Positions 59,117 to 64,000 of a stretch of DNA of 64,000 nt are shown one piece after another. Position numbers and translations under genes: made by a program. The stretch comes from Nymphaea colorata (Eukaryota > Streptophyta > Magnoliopsida > Nymphaeales > Nymphaeaceae), in NCBI RefSeq assembly GCF_008831285.2, contig NC_045143.1, positions 903,503 to 967,502 of the forward strand. Direction: 5' to 3'. Numbering within the stretch: position 1 is the stretch's first letter; every line of letters begins with the position of its first letter. The notes under the pieces were generated by a model, which made no database searches, was not told where the DNA came from, and worked only from the letters and a program-made list of their open reading frames with translations.

Positions 59117-59518
59117 CTACCTTGCAGATCTGGTAAATACGATTGTTTTACTCGAATAATAAGTTGAGGGTATGAATACATATAGGCAGACGCCCACGCA
59201 GACCCCTCACTTTCAACAGCGACTCAGGTGAGGTATATCTTTGGCGTCTCTCCACCTGCCCTTCGGCTACCAATTTCTTGCTCCGCAACTGGTATGAAAG
59301 CATCATCTTGGAAATCATTGAGCTTACAGTAGTTCTGCTTGACCAAACCATTCCCCACCATCCATTGTTAATCATGGAAGCCACTAAAGGAATGAAGGAA
59401 TCGTGCGTTCATGCCTTGGTATGCACGTATCAAGTTGACGAGCAGTATTGGTGGAAACCGAAAAGATTTATACAGTGGATTAAAATGTTGGGTTAACTGA
59501 AGACCAACAAAAGTTTTA

Positions 59519-59583
59519 TTCAGCTGAATAGAGCGTCCAACTCGATCTTCAAGTTGGAGATCAAGGGTTCAATTCGTCATGGT
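59519..59583 (+). other. Degenerate tRNA-like sequence (tRNA pseudogene or SINE head)
   Basis: The order of parts is that of a tRNA. A D-arm/A-box-like TTCAGCTGAATAGAGCG (59519-59535) is followed by a perfect 7-bp stem TCCAACT/AGTTGGA (59536-59542 with 59552-59558) around a 9-nt loop in the anticodon position, then a B-box GGGTTCAATTC at 59565-59575. There is no matching acceptor stem, the anticodon loop is two bases too long and the T-stem does not pair. It is therefore not a functional tRNA. Confidence 0.5.
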
Positions 59584-59705
59584 GCTCATTTAACATACAC
59601 TAGGAACGACATGCAAAATAGGCAGGTCTAGACTTCTCCAAAACTGCAACAATATGCTGTTTGATTTCATAGTATCACAAAGAAGACACGCCAAAATCTG
59701 ATATG

Positions 59706-59707
<2 letters not shown>

Positions 59708-59753
<46 letters not shown>
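59708..59753. repeat. (TA)n microsatellite, 46 bp
   Basis: Uninterrupted TA repeat. Confidence 0.95.
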
Positions 59754-59756
<3 letters not shown>

Positions 59757-60298
59757 TGATATGCAGAACAAATATGTAGGGTTTCAAGAAGGCAGTAGCA
59801 GAGATGTAACTCAGAAGAACCATAAAGTAAACCAGGATTCAGCACTAACTCTGTAAAATTTACATAAAGCACTATCACTGCAAATAATCAATACGAGCCA
59901 GCATCGCCAAATCAAGTTTCTCAATTAAAATGAAAAGGAAAAAAGGTATTCAACCATTCACGGCCATCTCAGAGTAACATGGCTGCTTCCAAGGGCACAA
60001 GCAGCTGCACACCACCAAATTCAAACAATCAAATGCAAACCGTATTCGACAAGTAAGGCCCACTTTCATGTATGTTCCACAAACACCGAGTCATAAAATG
60101 TATGAGAACTGTCAAGATAGTTTCAAAGACATACACAAGAAGTGCTGTACTGTAAATCCAAATCAACGAGCAGATAGCATATCGAGTGAAGCCACACCCC
60201 ACAAAAATATTAACACTTTACTTAAAAGTATCCAAACTGTACGAATGGAATCTTCACTGCAAAGACTGCAGCACATACTCGAACCACAGTAACAAGGT

Positions 60299-61847
60299 TT
60301 AGTTTGCACGCCCTCTGAAAACATCAAGGCCCATCTCAGTAGGATCTGTTGCTTGCAATTCAACCTGGATGCCATCAAGTTCTCTCTTGAATCTGTCCTT
60401 TGAGCTAGCATACAGCATCTTGCTCCTCACTCTTGCGGTATCTGGAGACCTGAGAAAAGAAATTTGTAATCACAGCAAAACGTCAATAAAATCTCCACGT
60501 CCGAATTGGCAGGAAGATGCATATTATTACCATGCAATGAAGAAAATCTTGCTCTTCTGGCAATTCTCTTCAGTTACAAAATCAAAATCATAAACAGCAT
60601 ATCGGCACTCATTTGTTGGAAGACTTGCAGCAAAATCCTCGTAACTCTCAGTTGGTCCTCCAAGCGTTTCGACAATGACCTGCTTTTGCTTCTCCTCAAT
60701 CTTGAAGACAACGTACCGGTAGGTCCTTTTTGCCTTCAATTCCAAGAACTTCAGTTTGCAGTCATCACTGACTGCCATTCCTGAAGCTGCATTTGCCTAT
60801 AAGCAGAAAACGATAACGATTGTGTGTCATACTGTTCGTTATATGAATAATAACTCTAATAAACAAGGAGAAACTCAGAAACCCATTTACAAGCATCCGC
60901 AAGCGTAAACATTCCAAAAGTTTCACCAAATTATTATAGACAGAAGAATCCGGCAATTATCTTTGAGGAGGCTTGATCATAATACAACCTAACATTAACC
61001 GAGATCATGGCCAAACGGTACAGGAACAAGAACAAAGGGACTCATTAACCAACTCATACACGATATCAACAATTCATCAATTTATTTAAGATGCTGGACT
61101 AACGACAACACCAGAATACCAAGTCGATCTTTGTATGCTACCATGATTCTTCTGCATCTATATGACAATACAACAATCGAATAATTGCTCCCGCACACAA
61201 CGTAGATAGCAAACACCCAAAAAAAAAGAAGAAGAAGAAGTGCGGTGCCATTAACAACAACGGAAGGACATCCGAAACACATGCGCGCCAAATTAAGAAA
61301 ACCGAATCCCAAATGAACCAAACATGAAACAAGCCAAAAGCACCTAAATTACAACAAAACAAGATCTAAGGTCAAACCAGATCAACTAGAGTCAAATGTT
61401 TTAAACACAACCATCAAAGTAACTAAGAAAAACAAATCTTCAAATCAAGCCCAATCGTACCTCCAAATGGATTCAAAACTAAAATTCCCGAACGTAATAA
61501 AAGGGGAAACACAAAAACCATTCTCAATTACCTACCGACAATCAACTTGACAGAAAAGGATGGACCGCCATATAGAACCTCAAAATTACAGCAGAAGCAA
61601 TACCACCAAGTCAAAACAAAATCAAGAATGAAAGAAAACCATCCAATCTATCTGTCGACAACACACAGATCCGATCCCGCGAGATCGTACATGAAATCAT
61701 AAGCAGATCGAAGAAAGAAAACACAGAGACACACGACCAAGATGGGGAAACATTGAAAAGAGAAAGGAAATGGAACCCGACTGCACGAAACGAAAATAGA
61801 AACGATAAAAGGTCAGGGAGAGTGATGTGCAAGTGGGGACTCACCAT
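60299..61847 (-). CDS. ADF: Actin-depolymerizing factor (ADF/cofilin)
   Basis: Three coding exons: 61847-61845 (just the ATG, followed by GTGAGT), 60796-60531 and 60449-60299. Introns of 1048 and 81 bp have GT-AG ends. The product is 139 residues, the standard plant ADF length. It begins [18 protein letters not shown], with Ser6 the phosphorylation site that inhibits actin binding, and continues through [11 protein letters not shown] and [20 protein letters not shown]. The actin-binding long helix region is [20 protein letters not shown]. It ends with [23 protein letters not shown] severs and depolymerizes actin filaments. An ATG-only first exon with a long first intron is the typical plant ADF layout, and that intron often enhances expression. 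The frame beginning at Met8 without exon 1 would miss Ser6, so the spliced start is preferred. Confidence 0.95.
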
Positions 61848-62060
61848 CTCTGCTCACCTCACTCCTTCAGATCCTATCGGGGGGACGAAGGATCGATGGT
61901 CGTCCGGAGAAATAGAGAGAGAGAGAGAGACAATAAAGGGAGGGAGAAGGAATCCGATCGATCCCGCAGAAAATCTAGGGGGTGGTGGTCGTGAGGAGGG
62001 GGACTCAGAAAATGGATCACAGACGGCCCTCAGCAAACCCTAAAAAATAGGCCCTTTTCT
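61848..62060 (-). promoter_or_regulatory. 5' leader and proximal promoter of the ADF gene with a telo-box
   Basis: Upstream of the ADF ATG on the minus strand, the leader contains a (CT)n tract opposite the (GA)n at about 61914-61930. A telo-box, AAACCCTAA, lies at 62035-62043 and overlaps an A/T stretch (TATTTTTTA on the minus strand) that could serve as a TATA element. Telo-boxes are common near the start of highly expressed plant housekeeping genes. The exact transcription start is not visible. Confidence 0.5.
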
Positions 62061-64000
62061 TCATCCTCTATTTTTCCGCTGTTTTCATCGATTTTCTCAC
62101 CTGGGGTCCAACTTCTTTTCATACCAACTCAGAAACGGGGCTTAAACTTTTTAAAAATTATTATCAGCGAGCAACCTTTTGCCAATAAAATAACTGCTAA
62201 ATAGGGTCTCATCTTGATAATATTTTTCAACTTCGTTAAAGGACAAGGTAAAAATTAAAAAAAAAACTTTTGTAAAATTCTTCCTTTTCACCTCCTAAAT
62301 GTCTTTCTTTAAATTTGAGTTCGAACTAGATTTTTAATAAGATATTAAATTTTTTTCACATCTAATGAAAATGTTTTCAAGATCGTTCGGTCCAGATATC
62401 TTGTTCAAATCAAATATATTGACATTCCTACTTCTTTCTCTCTTACAAATTGAAGATTTGGATAAATCATTGTGAACAATTTAAGCGAACATGTAATCAA
62501 AGCAAGAGGTCTGACAAAAATTAGACACTAAGAGAGTGATTTTGGGGTATCAATGAAAACATGGTTCTGTCATTGTTAATTAGCTTCTGATTCCAATGTT
62601 AATTTAATTCTGCCTCCTTTTTTTCTTTAAAAAATCTAATCTAACAATTTTTTAACAAAACTACTAATGCATTCTCTGGTTATAAAAAGTATAAAGGTGG
62701 TCCCATCATGTTGTATAACATTTATACTATTCCTTGCCACAATAAACAAAAAAAAAAAAAAACAGCATCAGGAAGTTTTCTAAAATACTAATAAAGCAAG
62801 GGTCAATTTGTTTCCAGTTTTCTAAAATACTGAAAGTAGGAGAATACTTGAAAGTCTGTCTGTAAAAAGTAACACTCTTTTCCTTATATGTAGAATAAAC
62901 AACTACTTTCCCTCTTTGAAATGACCAATTACCAATGTGGCGCAGATGCCTCATTATAAAATCTCAAAAGAACCAAAACTAACACACCTTGACTTATTCC
63001 CAAAGAAAAACATGAGAATTATGCCAGCAGAAGTAAACTATGATTTCCATTCAAATTCATAAAATGTGAGGCTTGTTTTTAAAAATTATGTTGTGGTAAA
63101 GAGGGAGACCTGGGTATTATAGCATTTCACCTAAGAGTGGAACACTACAATAAATAACATTTAATTTATGGTAAACTACTAAAATGGAGTCCCATTTTTT
63201 ATTTTTTCAACATCAACTGTAGCTCAAAAGAGCTACATCAGTTGATGTGACAACTGAGAATGAAAATTTTTTTGGAAGTACCTTTGTTTATAGGCATAAT
63301 TTCAGAAATGAGGCTCATATTCTGAAAGCTTTTCATTCCACAACTTTAACTTTAAGAAGGCCGAAGTCGACATGTTCCGTTTAAGAGGAGAGAGCGTGAA
63401 AGTTTGCAGGCCTTCCTTCTACGAATCCATTTTAAAGTTTGTTTTTCTTATGAAATGTCAAATTTTTTTTACTCACATACTTTTTAAAATTACAATTTGC
63501 TTGATTTTTCGAGAAAGAAAGAGGGGAAAAGCTATTTATGTCTTCCATTTAATAGGTATGTTTAAAGAAGCGAAATAAAATAAGCCGGTATTTGACAACT
63601 ATACGGAATGTATGATCTTCATGAAAAAATTCATTAATTTTGAGGTCCCTTTGAGAGGTTATTTGTTTTATTACTTACGGCGTTTTATGAGCGGCGCTAC
63701 CGTTTCTTAAATGAACGGTGGCGATTTCAAGACAGCAACGATAAAAGGTGAAGATCCCGACAATCTTACGCGGGTGTAAAAAGTGGGTCTGAGTGAGTTT
63801 GAACCGCTATGTTGGATTGAATCCATGACACACGATTCGATTCGTCTATCCGTGCTGGTTTTAATGGACCTTGGATCTGGATCCATCTCTTCATTCATAT
63901 TTGTTTGTGATTATTGGTTCTTTGTAGGTTTTAAAGTTTCAATTACATTTATTTTTTTTCTAGTTTTTTAGTTCTTAATAATGAAAAAATTTAGATTCGA
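62061..64000. other. AT-rich spacer to the window end, no gene seen
   Basis: No recognisable coding sequence. A hairpin lies at 63211-63247 (CATCAACTG-TAGCTC ... GAGCTA-CAT-CAGTTGATG, with a three-base bulge). GC-rich words near 63670-63725 (GCGGCGCTACC, AACGGTGGCGATT) resemble those in the cluster at 24.8-25.0 kb. Confidence 0.5.

Larger units (their letters stand above)
59117..60298. other. Spacer and 3' flank of the ADF gene
   Basis: Apart from the tRNA-like sequence, the (TA)n run and the probable ADF 3' UTR, I see nothing. The frame on the minus strand at 59148-59384 has no family resemblance. Confidence 0.45.

Noticed and set aside
1-64000. An undescribed multi-gene defence, biosynthetic or signalling system
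   Set aside because: The six confident genes belong to unrelated, well-known plant families and are separated by kilobases of spacer; no co-directional cluster of unknown genes is present.

Overview
This is nuclear DNA of a flowering plant. The evidence is spliced genes with GT-AG introns, P-class pentatricopeptide-repeat (PPR) genes, a plant-type actin-depolymerizing factor with an ATG-only first exon, a SIAMESE-RELATED cell-cycle inhibitor, a histone H2B promoter with the plant Type I element, and an AT-rich spacer full of MITE-like elements and (TA)n/(CT)n microsatellites. I cannot fix the species from the sequence. Gene density is low: six confident protein genes in 64 kb.

Layout. 1-8.6 kb is spacer with several hAT-type MITE copies, two of which keep 8-bp target duplications. 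8.6-12.7 kb (minus) is a three-exon ARF-GAP gene (AGD6/AGD7 type). 12.7-35.9 kb is a long gene-poor block holding a two-level, higher-order tandem repeat (18.8-21.1 kb), a 62-bp minisatellite, a primer-binding-site relic of an LTR retrotransposon, a TAA-flanked Tourist-like MITE, and an unrecognised, partly duplicated exon-like ORF beside a 244-bp insertion flanked by perfect 15-bp repeats. 35.9-36.3 kb (minus) is an intronless SMR-type CDK inhibitor. 36.4-45.7 kb is spacer with another MITE. 45.7-48.1 kb (plus) and 50.1-52.9 kb (minus) are two convergent, intronless P-class PPR genes that look orthologous to Arabidopsis MEE40 (At3g53700) and At5g59900. 53.75-55.0 kb is a four-copy ~311-bp tandem array, followed by a 409-bp terminal-inverted-repeat element. 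57.1-57.6 kb (plus) is histone H2B with its promoter. 60.3-61.85 kb (minus) is an actin-depolymerizing factor. The window ends in featureless AT-rich spacer.

The genes do not form a pathway. They are ordinary, independently transcribed housekeeping or regulatory genes: vesicle-coat cycling, CDK inhibition, organelle RNA processing, chromatin and actin turnover. I found no operon-like cluster, CRISPR array or new multi-gene system. The material most worth a second look is the repeats and the unrecognised ORF fragment near 32.4 kb. Homology statements rest on recognition of family motifs and remembered family members, not on a database search.
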